A DNA stretch of 64,000 nt from Candidatus Eisenbacteria bacterium. Its GTDB lineage: Bacteria > Eisenbacteria > RBG-16-71-46. The translations under genes and the position numbers were made by a program. This document shows, in pieces, positions 49,567 through 59,083 of the stretch. Position 1 is the stretch's first letter; the number at the start of each line of letters is the position of its first letter. The notes beneath the pieces were generated by a model, which had not been told where the DNA came from, searched no databases, and was given only the letters and a program-made list of their open reading frames with translations. Location: the NCBI GenBank assembly GCA_020847735.1, contig JADLBL010000011.1, forward strand, positions 39,923 through 103,922, in the 5' to 3' direction.

Positions 49567-51045
49567 ATGACGCGCGCCGTGAAACCTGCGAAGTCTCCGA
49601 AGACGAACTTCTACTGCACGGCCTGCGGCAACGAGCAGCCGCGCTGGTTCGGGCACTGCCCGCAGTGCGGTGAGTGGAACACGGCCGCCGAGGCGCCCGT
49701 CGCCGGCGCGCCCAGGAGCGCGGCCGTCCCGCGCGGGGCGGCGCGCTGGGTGCCCGCCGGCGAAGGCCGCTCGCGGGGCGCGCGGCCGCTCGCGCAGGTC
49801 GAGGTCGAGTCGGCCGAGCGCGCGCGCACCGGGCTTCGCGAGCTGGACCGCGTGCTGGGCGGAGGCCTCGTGCCGGGCTCGCTCGTGCTGGTCGGCGGCG
49901 ATCCCGGGATCGGCAAGAGCACGCTGATGCTGCAACTCGCCATGGCGCTCGCGCGCGAGGGCCGGCGCGTCCTGTACGTGACGGGCGAGGAGAGCGAGCA
50001 GCAGATCCGCCTGCGCGCGGCCCGCCTCGGCGAGCTGCCCGAATCGCTGCTCCTGCTGTGCGAGACCGACCTCGAAGCGGTGCTCGAGGCGGCGGCCTCC
50101 GTGCTGCCCGAGGCGATGGTGGTGGATTCCATCCAGACGCTCTCGCGCGCCGACCTCGAAGGCGGGCCGGGCACGGTGACGCAGGTGCGGGAATGCGGCC
50201 TGGCGATGCTGCACTTCGCGAAGGGCTCGCGCACGCCGGTCTTCCTGGTCGGGCACGTGACCAAGGACGGCGCGGTCGCGGGGCCGCGCGTGCTCGAGCA
50301 CATGGTGGACGCGGTGCTCTACCTGGAGGGCGAGCGCTACCAGCACTACCGCGTGCTGCGCGCGGCGAAGAACCGCTTCGGCTCGACGAACGAACTGGGC
50401 GTCTTCGAAATGCTCGAGTCCGGCCTGCGCGAGGTCGCGAATCCGAGCCAGGCGTTCCTGTCCGACGGCGCGCGCGCCGAGCCGGGCACGGCCGTGGTCG
50501 CGAGCCTCGAGGGTTCGAGGCCGCTGCTCGTCGAGGTGCAGGCGCTGGTCTCGACGTCGTTCTACGGCACGCCGCAGCGGGTGACGAGCGGCTTCGACCC
50601 GCGCCGGCTCGCGGTGCTGCTCGCGGTGCTCGAGCGCCGCGTCGGCCTGCGGCTCGGGCGGCACGACGTGTTCGTGACGGTGACGGGCGGCCTCAAGCTC
50701 GACGACCCGGGCACCGACCTGGGCGTCGCGCTGGCGATCGCGTCGAGCTATCGCAGCCGGCCGCTGCTGGACCGCACGCTGGCGCTGGGCGAGGTGAGCC
50801 TCTCGGGCGAGCTGCGGCGCGTCGCGCGGCTCGACGCGCGCCTGCGCGAGGCGGCGCAGCTCGGCTTCGTGCGCGCCGGCTTTCCGAAGGCGCAGGCGGC
50901 CGACGCCGAGGGCAGCGGCCTGCAGCTCGTGCCGCTCGGCACGGTGCGCGAGGCCTTCGAGGCGATGCTCGGAGAACGCGTCGCGCCACCGCGCGCCGCC
51001 GAAGCGGAGCGCGCCGCGGGCGCCGGGCCGGAAGGTCGCTCGTGA
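49567..51045 (+). CDS. radA: DNA repair protein RadA
   Basis: 492 aa RecA-like ATPase in recombination intermediates. N-terminal zinc finger FYCTACGNEQPRWFGHCPQCGEWNT, Walker A GGDPGIGKSTLML, the RadA-specific KNRFGSTNELGVFEM motif and a C-terminal Lon-protease-like domain (VTVTGGLKLDDPGTDLGVALAIASSY). An additional upstream in-frame start at 49525 lacks conserved sequence; ATG 49567 (MTRAVKP) has GGGAG before it. It overlaps the next gene by 4 nt. Confidence 0.96.
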   Translation: MTRAVKPAKSPKTNFYCTACGNEQPRWFGHCPQCGEWNTAAEAPVAGAPRSAAVPRGAARWVPAGEGRSRGARPLAQVEVESAERARTGLRELDRVLGGGLVPGSLVLVGGDPGIGKSTLMLQLAMALAREGRRVLYVTGEESEQQIRLRAARLGELPESLLLLCETDLEAVLEAAASVLPEAMVVDSIQTLSRADLEGGPGTVTQVRECGLAMLHFAKGSRTPVFLVGHVTKDGAVAGPRVLEHMVDAVLYLEGERYQHYRVLRAAKNRFGSTNELGVFEMLESGLREVANPSQAFLSDGARAEPGTAVVASLEGSRPLLVEVQALVSTSFYGTPQRVTSGFDPRRLAVLLAVLERRVGLRLGRHDVFVTVTGGLKLDDPGTDLGVALAIASSYRSRPLLDRTLALGEVSLSGELRRVARLDARLREAAQLGFVRAGFPKAQAADAEGSGLQLVPLGTVREAFEAMLGERVAPPRAAEAERAAGAGPEGRS

Positions 51046-51545
51046 ACGCGCCGGCTCCGGGCGGTGCGCTCAGCGAGGCGGCGCGGCGCGTGCAGGACGC
51101 GCTCGTGGCCGGCGGCTTCGGCAACCGCGTGATCGAGCTGCGCGAGCCCGTCCGAACCGCGCAGGCCGCGGCGGACGCCGTCGGCTGCGAGGTCGGTCAG
51201 ATCGTCAAGAGCCTCGTCTTCAGGCGGACGGGCCACGCGGGCGAAGGCGGAGGCGTGCTCGTGCTCGCCAGCGGCGCCAGCCGCGTGGACGTCGCCAAGC
51301 TCGCGACGCTCCTGGGCGGCGGGGTCGAGATGGGCGACCCGAGGTTCGTGCGCGCGGTCACCGGCTTCGCGATCGGCGGCATCCCGCCGCTCGGTCACGC
51401 GCAGGCGCTCGAAGTCGTCATGGACGAGCGCCTGCTGGCGCACGAGGCGCTGTGGGCCGCGGCCGGACATCCGAACTCGCTCTTCCCGCTGACGCCCGAC
51501 GAGCTGCGGCGGATGGCCGGCGGGCGCGTGGCGGACGTGACGTGA
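51042..51545 (+). CDS. YbaK/ProX-type aminoacyl-tRNA deacylase
   Basis: 167 aa. The family phrase GCEVGQIVKSLVFRR holds the catalytic Lys region, and TGFAIGGIPPLGHAQAL and HPNSLFPLTPDEL are typical. These proteins hydrolyse mischarged tRNA such as Cys-tRNA(Pro) or Ala-tRNA(Pro); which one cannot be told. GTG 51042 overlaps the radA stop and the gene overlaps ispD, so it is in the middle of a tight operon. Confidence 0.9.
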   Translation: MNAPAPGGALSEAARRVQDALVAGGFGNRVIELREPVRTAQAAADAVGCEVGQIVKSLVFRRTGHAGEGGGVLVLASGASRVDVAKLATLLGGGVEMGDPRFVRAVTGFAIGGIPPLGHAQALEVVMDERLLAHEALWAAAGHPNSLFPLTPDELRRMAGGRVADVT

Positions 51546-52237
51546 GCGTCGTCGCCCTCCTGCTCTGCGCGGGTCGCGGCGAACGGCTCGCGGCCGGCGT
51601 GGCCAAGGCCGCGGTGCCGCTCGCCGGCCGGCCGCTGTTCACCTGGAGCCTGGAAACGCTCGGCCGCTGCGCGGGCGTGGAGGCGATCGTCGTCGTGGGC
51701 CCGGTGCGCACGCTGCGCGATCTGCTTTCGGCTTCCGGGCTCGCGGCACCCAAGGTGGTCGCGTGGGTCGAAGGCGGCGAGGAGCGCCAGCATTCGGTGG
51801 CGCGCGGTCTCGCCGCGCTGCCCGCGGACTGCGATCTCGTCGCCGTTCACGACTCGGCGCGCGCGCTCGTGAGCGAAGCGGTGGTCGCCCGCACGATCGA
51901 GGCGGCCCGCCAGCACGGCGCGGCGATCGCCGCGGTGCCGCTCGCCGACACGCTCAAACGCGTGGACGACGGCGTGATTCACGGGACGCCCGCCCGCGCG
52001 GGGCTGTGGTGCGCGCAGACGCCGCAGGTCTTTCGCCGCGACTGGCTGGCGGCGGCGCACGCCGCGGCGACGTCGGCGGCGACCGACGACGCGGCGCTGG
52101 TCGAAGCGCTCGGGCACCCGGTGCGCGTCGCGGCGGGCGATGCGCTCAACTTCAAGGTCACGACCCCCGGGGATCTGGCGCTCGCCGAGCGCTGGCTCGC
52201 GGGGCGCGGCACGGCGCACGAGGAGGCGGGACGATGA
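51542..52237 (+). CDS. ispD: 2-C-methyl-D-erythritol 4-phosphate cytidylyltransferase
   Basis: Third step of the MEP isoprenoid pathway: MEP plus CTP to CDP-ME. 231 aa. The nucleotide site is LLLCAGRGERLAAGVAKAAVPLAGRPLF, slightly longer than the usual LGxxxPK form; VHDSARALVSEAVV and PLADTLKRVDDGVI, WCAQTPQVFR and TDDAALVEALGHPVRV follow in the usual order. GTG 51542 is overlapped by the previous stop. ispF follows with ATGA overlap. Confidence 0.93.
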   Translation: MSVVALLLCAGRGERLAAGVAKAAVPLAGRPLFTWSLETLGRCAGVEAIVVVGPVRTLRDLLSASGLAAPKVVAWVEGGEERQHSVARGLAALPADCDLVAVHDSARALVSEAVVARTIEAARQHGAAIAAVPLADTLKRVDDGVIHGTPARAGLWCAQTPQVFRRDWLAAAHAAATSAATDDAALVEALGHPVRVAAGDALNFKVTTPGDLALAERWLAGRGTAHEEAGR

Positions 52238-52710
52238 CGGCGCGTGTGGGTTTCGGCTACGACGTGCACCGCGTCGCCCGCGGGCGGGCGCTGGTGCTGG
52301 GCGGGGTGCGTCTCGAGTCCGAGTGGGGGCTCGAGGGGCACAGCGACGCCGACGTGCTCCTGCACGCGATCGGCGACGCGCTGCTCGGCGCCGCCGGGCT
52401 CGGCGACCTGGGAACGCACTTTCCGCCCGGCGACCCGAAATGGAAGGACGCCTCGAGCCTCGATCTGCTCGAGCGCATCCGCGCGCTGCTCGCCGGCGCC
52501 GGCGCGCGGATCGTGAACGTGGATGCGATGGTGGTCGCCGAGGCCCCGAAGATCGCGCCGCACCGCGCGGTGATGTGCGCGAACGTGGCGCGGGCGCTGG
52601 GCATCGCCGCCGATCTCGTCTCGGTCAAGGCCACGACCCACGAGCAGCTCGGCGCCCTCGGCCGCGGCGAGGGGCTCGCGGCCATGGCGGTGGCGCTCGT
52701 CGAGCGCTGA
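52234..52710 (+). CDS. ispF: 2-C-methyl-D-erythritol 2,4-cyclodiphosphate synthase
   Basis: 158 aa trimeric enzyme of the MEP pathway, forming MEcPP with release of CMP. Metal ligands are in GFGYDVHRVA (Asp and His) and in EGHSDADVLLHAIGDALLGAAGLGDLGTHFPPGDP. The C-terminus has SVKATTHEQLGALGRGEGLAAMAVALV, all canonical. It follows ispD directly, as in many bacteria where the two are adjacent or fused. Confidence 0.96.
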   Translation: MTARVGFGYDVHRVARGRALVLGGVRLESEWGLEGHSDADVLLHAIGDALLGAAGLGDLGTHFPPGDPKWKDASSLDLLERIRALLAGAGARIVNVDAMVVAEAPKIAPHRAVMCANVARALGIAADLVSVKATTHEQLGALGRGEGLAAMAVALVER

Positions 52711-52833
52711 TCGCGGGGAGGCTCCGGCCGCGTTGCCCGGACGCTTCGCCCCTGCAATGATGCCCGGCCGCCGGCGCGCCGCGCGCCGGCCCCGCTGACT
52801 TCGATTCCACACCCGGGACCGAGACGGAACAAC

Positions 52834-54345
52834 GTGAGCGCCGAACCCATGCCGACCGCCGTTCGCGTGCGCTTCGCGCCGAGCCCCACCGGCTGGCTGC
52901 ACGTCGGAGGGGCGCGCACCGCGTACTTCAACTGGCTGTTCGCCCGCCAGCACGGCGGCCGGTTCGTGATCCGCGTCGAGGACACCGACGCCGAACGCTC
53001 GAGCGGCGAGAGCGAGCGCGGCGTGCTCGACGACCTGCGCTGGCTGGGACTGGCGTGGGACGAAGGGCCCGACGGGGGCGGCCCGTACGGCCCGTACCGC
53101 CAGAGCGAGCGGCTGGCGCTTTACCGTGAGCAGGCCGACCGGCTGCTGGCGTCCAGGCGGGCCTACCGCTGCTTCTGCACCGACGAGGACCTGGAACGGC
53201 GACGCAACGAGGCGCTCGCCGCCGGGCGGCCGCCGCACTACGACGGGCGCTGCCGCTCGCTCGCGGCCGGCGAGTCGGCGAGCCGCGCCGCGGCCGGCGA
53301 GCCGGCCAGCGTGCGCTTCCGGGTTCCGGATCGCGACTGGACGCTCGAGGACGCGGTGCGCGGCACGGTCACGTTCCCGGCCGGCATGGTGGGCGACTTC
53401 GTGCTGCTCCGCTCGAGCGGGCTTCCGACCTACAACTTCGCCTGCGTGGTGGACGACGCGGCCATGCGCATCAGCCACGTGCTGCGCGCCGAGGAGCACC
53501 TGGCGAACACCCCGCGACAGCTCATGCTCTACGAGGCGCTCGGCGGGACGCCGCCGCGCTTCGCGCACCTCGCCCTCATCCTGAACCGGGACCGCACCAA
53601 GATGAGCAAGCGCGCGGGCGAAGCGGCGGTCGCCGTCGGCGACTGGCGGCGCGCGGGCTACGTGCCGGAGGCGCTGCTCAGCTATCTCGCCCTGCTCGGC
53701 TTTCACCCGGGCGACGACCGCGAGATCCTGTCGCGCGAGGAGCTGCTGGCCGCCTTCACGCTCGAACGGCTCGGCCAGAGTGGCTCGGTGTTCGACGCCG
53801 CCAAGCTGGCGTGGGTGAACCGCCATTTCCTGCATCACGCGAGCGGCGCGCAGCTCGCGGCCTGGCTCGCCGCGGGGCCCGGACCGGGAACGGAGCCGGA
53901 CGCCGACTGGCGCGCGGCGGCCGGCCGGCTGACGGCGGATCTGCCGGCGGTCACGGTGGAAAGGCTGCTCGAGGGGGTGCGGGGCAACGTTTCGACCCTG
54001 GCGGACCTGCCGGGCGAGCTCGAGGTCCTGACGGGGGGAGCCCTGCGCTTCGAGGCCGAGGCCGAAGCCGCCCTGGCCGCGCCGGGCGCGCCGGCACTCT
54101 GTGGTGACCTCGCGCGGGAGGCCGCCGGACTTGCCGAATGGAGCGGGGAAGCCTTTAAATCCGCCGTCCAAGTGTCCGGGAAGCGGCAGGGGCGCAAGGG
54201 CCGTGACCTCTTCATGCCGGTGCGCGCCGCGCTTTCGGGCCGGACGCACGGCCCCGAGCTGCCGCTGCTCGCCGAGTTGCTGGGCAAGGATCGCTGCATC
54301 GAGAGGCTGCACGACGCGGCCCGTCGCGCGGAAGGTCCCGCGTGA
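52834..54345 (+). CDS. gltX: glutamyl-tRNA synthetase
   Basis: 503 aa class I aminoacyl-tRNA synthetase. The HIGH-like motif is PSPTGWLHVGGARTAYFNWLFA, and the KMSKS-like motif DRTKMSKRAGE. RVEDTDAERSSGESE and LPTYNFACVVDDAAMRISHVLRAEEHL are conserved. The C-terminal anticodon-binding domain follows. Whether it is discriminating or also charges tRNA-Gln cannot be told. GTG 52834 lacks a strong ribosome site (GGAACAAC); weak promoter-like boxes lie around 52733-52761. Confidence 0.95.
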   Translation: MSAEPMPTAVRVRFAPSPTGWLHVGGARTAYFNWLFARQHGGRFVIRVEDTDAERSSGESERGVLDDLRWLGLAWDEGPDGGGPYGPYRQSERLALYREQADRLLASRRAYRCFCTDEDLERRRNEALAAGRPPHYDGRCRSLAAGESASRAAAGEPASVRFRVPDRDWTLEDAVRGTVTFPAGMVGDFVLLRSSGLPTYNFACVVDDAAMRISHVLRAEEHLANTPRQLMLYEALGGTPPRFAHLALILNRDRTKMSKRAGEAAVAVGDWRRAGYVPEALLSYLALLGFHPGDDREILSREELLAAFTLERLGQSGSVFDAAKLAWVNRHFLHHASGAQLAAWLAAGPGPGTEPDADWRAAAGRLTADLPAVTVERLLEGVRGNVSTLADLPGELEVLTGGALRFEAEAEAALAAPGAPALCGDLAREAAGLAEWSGEAFKSAVQVSGKRQGRKGRDLFMPVRAALSGRTHGPELPLLAELLGKDRCIERLHDAARRAEGPA

Positions 54346-54361
54346 CGCTTCGGAGGAAGCC

Positions 54362-55381
54362 ATGAGAATCGCCGTCCTGATGGGCGGAAGGTCGTCCGAG
54401 CGGGAGATCTCGCTGCGCACCGGGCGCGGCTGCGCGCAGGCGCTGCGCAACCTCGGGCACGAGGTCACGTCGGTGGACGCCGCCGACGGCGCCGTGCTGC
54501 CGGCCGGACAGGAGGAGGAAGCGGCCCGCACGCTCGACGCCGTCCGCTCGCTGCCACGGGCGGCGATGCTCGACGCGCTGCAGACGGGGCCGGTGCGCGA
54601 TGCCGACGTCGTCTACCTCGCGCTGCACGGGCGGTACGGTGAGGACGGCACCGTGCAGGCCGCGCTCGAGCTGGCCGACAAGGTCTACACGGGCTCGGGC
54701 GTGCTGGCGAGCGCCATCGCGATGGACAAGGCGATGTCCAAGCGCGTCTTCGAGCGCGAGGCGATCCCGACTCCGCACTGGATGCTCATCGAAGCCGGTG
54801 TCTCGGGCCGGGCGCTCGACGTCAAGCTGCTCGGCGGCTACCCGCTGGTTGTCAAGCCGAACAGCGAAGGCTCGACCTACGGCCTGACGATCGTGCGGCA
54901 CCCGTCCGAGCTGCAGCCCGCGATCCAGAAGGCCGCCGAGTACGACACCCAAGTCCTGGTCGAGCAGTACATCGAGGGCCGCGAGCTGACCGTGACGATC
55001 ATCGGCGAGATGGCCTACCCGGTGGTCGAGATCGAGCCGCACAGCGGCTTCTACGACTACGCGGCCAAGTACACCCGGGGCGCGAGCGTCTACACCTGCC
55101 CCGCGAAGTTGTCCATCGAACTGGCCCGGCACGTCCGCGAGCTCGGGCTCGAAGCGGCGCAGTCGCTCGACTGCAGCGGCGTCTCGCGCGTGGACATCCG
55201 GCTCACCGAAGACGACGAACCCTACGTGCTCGAGGTGAACACGCTCCCGGGCATGACCCCGACCAGCCTCGTGCCGATGGCCGCGGCGGCGAAGGGCATG
55301 TCCTACGATCAACTGGTGGCCCGCGTTCTCGACCTGGCGCTCGCCGACGCACGCGCCCGGCACGTCGAACAGCGAGGCTGA
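54362..55381 (+). CDS. ddl: D-alanine-D-alanine ligase
   Basis: Makes the D-Ala-D-Ala end of peptidoglycan precursors; 339 aa ATP-grasp enzyme. MRIAVLMGGRSSEREISLRTGRG, LALHGRYGEDGTVQAALEL, YTGSGVLASAIAMDKAMSKRVF, VVKPNSEGSTYGL and the metal site VDIRLTEDDEPYVLEVNTLPGMTPTSL are all intact. The ATG at 54362 follows GGAGGAAGCC and is 16 nt after gltX. Confidence 0.96.
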   Translation: MRIAVLMGGRSSEREISLRTGRGCAQALRNLGHEVTSVDAADGAVLPAGQEEEAARTLDAVRSLPRAAMLDALQTGPVRDADVVYLALHGRYGEDGTVQAALELADKVYTGSGVLASAIAMDKAMSKRVFEREAIPTPHWMLIEAGVSGRALDVKLLGGYPLVVKPNSEGSTYGLTIVRHPSELQPAIQKAAEYDTQVLVEQYIEGRELTVTIIGEMAYPVVEIEPHSGFYDYAAKYTRGASVYTCPAKLSIELARHVRELGLEAAQSLDCSGVSRVDIRLTEDDEPYVLEVNTLPGMTPTSLVPMAAAAKGMSYDQLVARVLDLALADARARHVEQRG

Positions 55382-55404
55382 CCGTTCCACCCACGGGGAA
55401 TCGA

Positions 55405-56466
55405 ATGGACCGCACCCAGCAGTTCCTGAAGGACCTGGTCGAAGCGAACGGCGCGCCGGGATTCGAAGGCGACGTCTTCGAGGTCATGAGCCGGGCGCTG
55501 AAGGGCGTGGGCGCGATCTCGAAGGACCGGCTCGGCAGTTTCATCTGCGAGAAGGTCGGCGACCCGAAGGGTCCGCGGGTGATGCTGGGCGGCCACCTCG
55601 ACGAAGTCGGCTTCCTCGTCAAGTCGGTGACCAAGGAAGGCTACGTCCGCTTTCTCGGGCTCGGCGGCTGGTGGGGCCACGTGGTGCTGGGCCAGCGACT
55701 GGTGATCCAGACGCGCAAGGGCCCGGTGCTGGGCGTCGTCGGCTGCAAGCCGCCGCACGAGCTGCGCGACGAGGATCGCAAGAAGGTGCTGGAGCTGAAG
55801 GACATGTTCATTGACGTCGGCGCGACCGGCGACTGGGACGTGAAGAAGAAGCTCGACATCCGGCCCGGGGACCCGATCCTGCCCGACTCGTCGTTCCAGG
55901 TGATGGCGAACCCGAACCTGCTGCTCGCCAAGGCGTGGGACAACCGGCTCGGCTGCGCGCTCGCCGCCGAAGTGGCGCTGGCGCTCAAGGGCCAGAAGCA
56001 CCCGAACACCCTGTTCGCGGTCGCCACGGTGCAGGAGGAGGTCGGGTTGCGCGGGGCGCAGACCTCCGCGTTCAAGGTGAAGCCGGACGTGGCCATCGCG
56101 CTCGACTCCGGCATCGCGCACGACACGCCGGGCACCGAAGGCGACGAGAAGCTCGGCGGCGGCCCGCTGGTCGTGATCTACGACGCGTCGGTGATCCCGA
56201 ACCGCAAGCTGCGCGACCTGGTCATCGAGACCGCCGCGAAGCTGCGCATTCCGTTGCAGTTCGAGAGCGTCGAGCGCGGCGGCACCGACGCGGGACGTTT
56301 CCACCTTTCGGGCGAGGGCGTACCCAGCCTCGCCATGGGCATCGCCGCACGCTACATCCACAGCCACAACAGCATCATTGACCGCCGCGACTTCGACATG
56401 ACGGTCCGGTTGCTGGTGGCGATCGTGAAGCGCCTCGACCGAAAGACGGTCGAAGGCCTCTGCTGA
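55405..56466 (+). CDS. M42-family metallo-aminopeptidase
   Basis: 353 aa cytoplasmic peptidase forming large tetrahedral complexes. Two-metal site residues appear in LGGHLDEVGFLV, KAWDNRLGCALAAE, TVQEEVGLRGAQTSA, AIALDSGIAHDTPG and AARYIHSHNSIIDRRDFD. Family members trim N-terminal residues from peptides. ATG 55405 (MDRTQQFLKDLVEANGAPGFEGDV) follows GGGGAATCGA. It is the third gene in a run from gltX. Confidence 0.94.
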   Translation: MDRTQQFLKDLVEANGAPGFEGDVFEVMSRALKGVGAISKDRLGSFICEKVGDPKGPRVMLGGHLDEVGFLVKSVTKEGYVRFLGLGGWWGHVVLGQRLVIQTRKGPVLGVVGCKPPHELRDEDRKKVLELKDMFIDVGATGDWDVKKKLDIRPGDPILPDSSFQVMANPNLLLAKAWDNRLGCALAAEVALALKGQKHPNTLFAVATVQEEVGLRGAQTSAFKVKPDVAIALDSGIAHDTPGTEGDEKLGGGPLVVIYDASVIPNRKLRDLVIETAAKLRIPLQFESVERGGTDAGRFHLSGEGVPSLAMGIAARYIHSHNSIIDRRDFDMTVRLLVAIVKRLDRKTVEGLC

Positions 56467-56527
56467 GCCGGCGCGGGCCGCTCGGGATCGCCGTTCCCGC
56501 GCGGCCCGCGCGTCCATTTCGGAACCC

Positions 56528-57418
56528 ATGCTTCGAGATCTGACCACTTCCTGGCTGCCGGCCGAGACGAGCCTCGTCGTGCGCGTCATCGTGGCGGTCG
56601 CGGTCACGCTGGCGGCGGGCTGGCTGCTGCAGCGGCTCGGCTTCCTGATCGTGCGCCGGAGCGAGCGCTGGATCCTGCGCTCGACGCACGGCAACGACCA
56701 CGCCGTGCAGCGCGCGCACACGCTGGCGCAGTCGGGACGCCACCTCGTCACCACGATCGTCGGGCTGGGCGTGTTCTTCCACCTGCTCGAAGTGCTGGGC
56801 TGGGACCTGCGGCCGCTGCTCGTCGGCGCCAGCGTTCTCGGCGCCGCGCTCGCGTTCGGCGCGCAGACCATGGTGAGGGATGTCATCGCCGGAGTGTTCA
56901 TCCTGGTGGACGACCAGTACTCGGTCGGCGACACGGTCGAGGTGAACGGCCAGGCCGCCACCGTCGAAGCCGTGACGCTGCGCTCGACGCGGCTGCGGGA
57001 CTGGCAGGGCCGGTTGCTGTTCGTGCCGAACGGCGAGATGAAGATCGTCGTGAACAGCAGCCGGGGCTGGCACCTGGCGCTCGTGGACCTGCCGCTCGCG
57101 GTCAACCAGGACCTGGGGCGGGTGCTCGAGGTGGCCACGGCCATCGCCGACGAGTTGAACGCCGACCCGACGCTCGCGCCGCACCTGCTCGAGCCGGTGA
57201 AGGTCGTGGGCATCGAGCGGCTCGGCGTGGACGGCGCCTTCGTGCGCCTCGCCGGACGGGCGCTGCCCGGAGCCGCGGCGGCGACCGTCGCGCGCGAAGG
57301 CCGGCGCATCGCCCTCGCCCGGCTGCACGAAGCGGGCCTGCGCGCGGCGGGCGACCCCCAGCTCAAACTGGCCGCGCAACTTCCCTCCGCCGGGCCCGCG
57401 CCCGTTGGCCAGGGATGA
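56528..57418 (+). CDS. small-conductance mechanosensitive channel (MscS family)
   Basis: 296 aa. Three helices at the N-terminus (VVRVIVAVAVTLAAGWLLQRLGFLI, LVTTIVGLGVFFHLLEVLGWDL, PLLVGASVLGAALAFGAQTMVRDVIAGVFILVDDQYSVGDTVEVNG); the last is the pore helix with the typical GAxxLAFGAQ pattern, then the beta domain (VTLRSTRLRDWQGRLLFVPNGEM). It opens under membrane tension to release solutes. Close to the previous gene (61 nt). Confidence 0.93.
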   Translation: MLRDLTTSWLPAETSLVVRVIVAVAVTLAAGWLLQRLGFLIVRRSERWILRSTHGNDHAVQRAHTLAQSGRHLVTTIVGLGVFFHLLEVLGWDLRPLLVGASVLGAALAFGAQTMVRDVIAGVFILVDDQYSVGDTVEVNGQAATVEAVTLRSTRLRDWQGRLLFVPNGEMKIVVNSSRGWHLALVDLPLAVNQDLGRVLEVATAIADELNADPTLAPHLLEPVKVVGIERLGVDGAFVRLAGRALPGAAAATVAREGRRIALARLHEAGLRAAGDPQLKLAAQLPSAGPAPVGQG

Positions 57419-57443
57419 TTCCCCCAGCCCAAGGAGAATCGCG

Positions 57444-58835
57444 GTGCCGCTTCGCGTCTACGACACGCTGAAACGCGACAAGCGCGAGTTCGTCCCGGTG
57501 ACGCCGGGGCGGGTGCGCATGTACGTCTGCGGCATGACGGTGCAGAACAAGCCGCACGTCGGGCACATTCGCGCCTCGCTCTCGGCCGAAATCATGCGCC
57601 GGTACTTCGAGCACCTCGGTTACGAGGTGGACTACGCCTACAACTTCACCGACGTGGACGACAAGATCATCGAGAAGGCGAACGCCGAAGGCCTCGAGTA
57701 CGCGGTCGTGAGCGAGCGCAACATCGAGGCCTACCTCAAGTACGCCGACCTGCACAACATCAAGCGGGCGACCGTCTATCCGCGCGCGACGCAGCACATC
57801 GGCGAGATGCAGGCGATGATCGCGACGCTGATCGAGAAAGGCTACGCCTACGCCGCCGGAGGGGACGTCTACTTCGACGTCCGCCGCAAGTCCGACTACG
57901 GCAAGCTCTCGGGCCGCCGGGTGGACGACCTTCGCGAGGGCTATCGCATCGAGCCGGGCGAGGCGAAGCGCGACCCGCTGGACTTCGCGCTCTGGAAGGG
58001 CGCCAAACCCGGCGAGCCCGCATGGGAAAGCCCGTGGGGGCCCGGCAGGCCCGGGTGGCACATCGAGTGCTCGGCGATGGTCCGCAAGCACCTCGGCGAA
58101 ACCATTGACCTGCACGGCGGCGGGCAGGACCTGATCTTTCCGCACCACGAGAACGAAATCGCCCAGAGCGAGGCGTGCACGGGCAAGCCCATGGCCAACT
58201 TCTGGACCGAGAACGGCCTGGTGAACCTGTCGGGCGCCAAGATGTCGAAGAGCGAGGGCAACTTCTTCTTCATCGAGGACATCGCCTCCCGGTCGGATCC
58301 CGAGGTCACGCGCTTCTACCTGCTCTCGACCCACTACCGGAGCCCGATCGAGTTCAGCCTCGAGCGACTCGCCGAGGCGGCCGTGGCCTACCAGCGCCTG
58401 CGCACGCCGCTCGAGCGGGCGGGCGCCTGGCGGGTCGCGGAGGGTCCGGCTCCCGGCGGGGAACTCGGGCAGGCGGTCGCGGAAGCCGAACGGCTGTTCC
58501 ATGCCGCCATGGAGGACGATTTCAACACCGCCCAGGCGCTCGGACACCTGTTCGACCTCGCCCGGGCCGTCAACCGCGCCCTCGACGAAGGGGTGGGGTC
58601 GGACGCGATCCAGGCGGCCCGAAAGCTCCGCGAGCTGGGCGGAATCCTCGGGCTCTTCTGGAAGGAGCCGGCGGGCCCCGAGTGGTCGGCCGAGATTCTC
58701 GAGTTGCTCGAGGCCCGGGCCTCGGCCCGGAAAGCCAGGGACTGGAAGCTGTCCGACGAGCTGCGTGACCGGCTGGCGGGCCTGGGGGCGCTCGTCGAGG
58801 ACGGGCCCCAGGGCCAGAAGCTGAAGCGGAAGTAG
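57444..58835 (+). CDS. cysS: cysteinyl-tRNA synthetase
   Basis: 463 aa. Zinc ligands and the HIGH motif are in YVCGMTVQNKPHVGHIRASLS; the KMSKS motif is GAKMSKSEGNFFFIED; GWHIECSAMVRKHLGETIDLHGGGQDLIFPHHENEIAQSEA carries the other zinc ligands. GTG 57444 (MPLRVYDTL) has an AAGGAG ribosome site and is preferred to 57405. A GC-rich hairpin stands after the stop. Confidence 0.97.
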   Translation: MPLRVYDTLKRDKREFVPVTPGRVRMYVCGMTVQNKPHVGHIRASLSAEIMRRYFEHLGYEVDYAYNFTDVDDKIIEKANAEGLEYAVVSERNIEAYLKYADLHNIKRATVYPRATQHIGEMQAMIATLIEKGYAYAAGGDVYFDVRRKSDYGKLSGRRVDDLREGYRIEPGEAKRDPLDFALWKGAKPGEPAWESPWGPGRPGWHIECSAMVRKHLGETIDLHGGGQDLIFPHHENEIAQSEACTGKPMANFWTENGLVNLSGAKMSKSEGNFFFIEDIASRSDPEVTRFYLLSTHYRSPIEFSLERLAEAAVAYQRLRTPLERAGAWRVAEGPAPGGELGQAVAEAERLFHAAMEDDFNTAQALGHLFDLARAVNRALDEGVGSDAIQAARKLRELGGILGLFWKEPAGPEWSAEILELLEARASARKARDWKLSDELRDRLAGLGALVEDGPQGQKLKRK

Positions 58836-58838
58836 TCC

Positions 58839-58864
58839 GGGCCCGAGCTTCGGGCCCCGGAGCA
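58839..58864 (+). terminator. hairpin after cysS
   Basis: TCCGGGCCCGA pairs imperfectly (one bulged G) with TCGGGCCCCGGA just after the cysS stop. No T-tract. A second stem, GGCGGCC / GGCCGCC, follows near 58870-58896. Confidence 0.45.
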
Positions 58865-58905
58865 CCCGGCGGCCCGAAAGGCCTGACGGCCGCCGAACAT
58901 TTCGC

Positions 58906-58935
58906 TTGCCTGCGCCAATTGCCCGGCGCTAGCCT
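58906..58935 (+). promoter_or_regulatory. possible promoter of the second peptide-regulator module
   Basis: TTGCCT at 58906-58911, 18-bp spacer, TAGCCT at 58930-58935. The matches are partial, but the geometry equals that of the other promoters. It would give a leader of about 140 nt before the peptide gene. Confidence 0.4.
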
Positions 58936-59083
58936 TCTTTCAGACCCGGGCGATTGCAGGCCGTCGGTTTCGCGTGGGAGTTCACCCCGTATCCAACTCC
59001 GCGCGTCCCGACCCTCTGCAGGCTCGGGTGTTCTTTCGCAGGTCGCATTCCAGCAAGCAGATCGGGAACAGAGGACTGGTTTG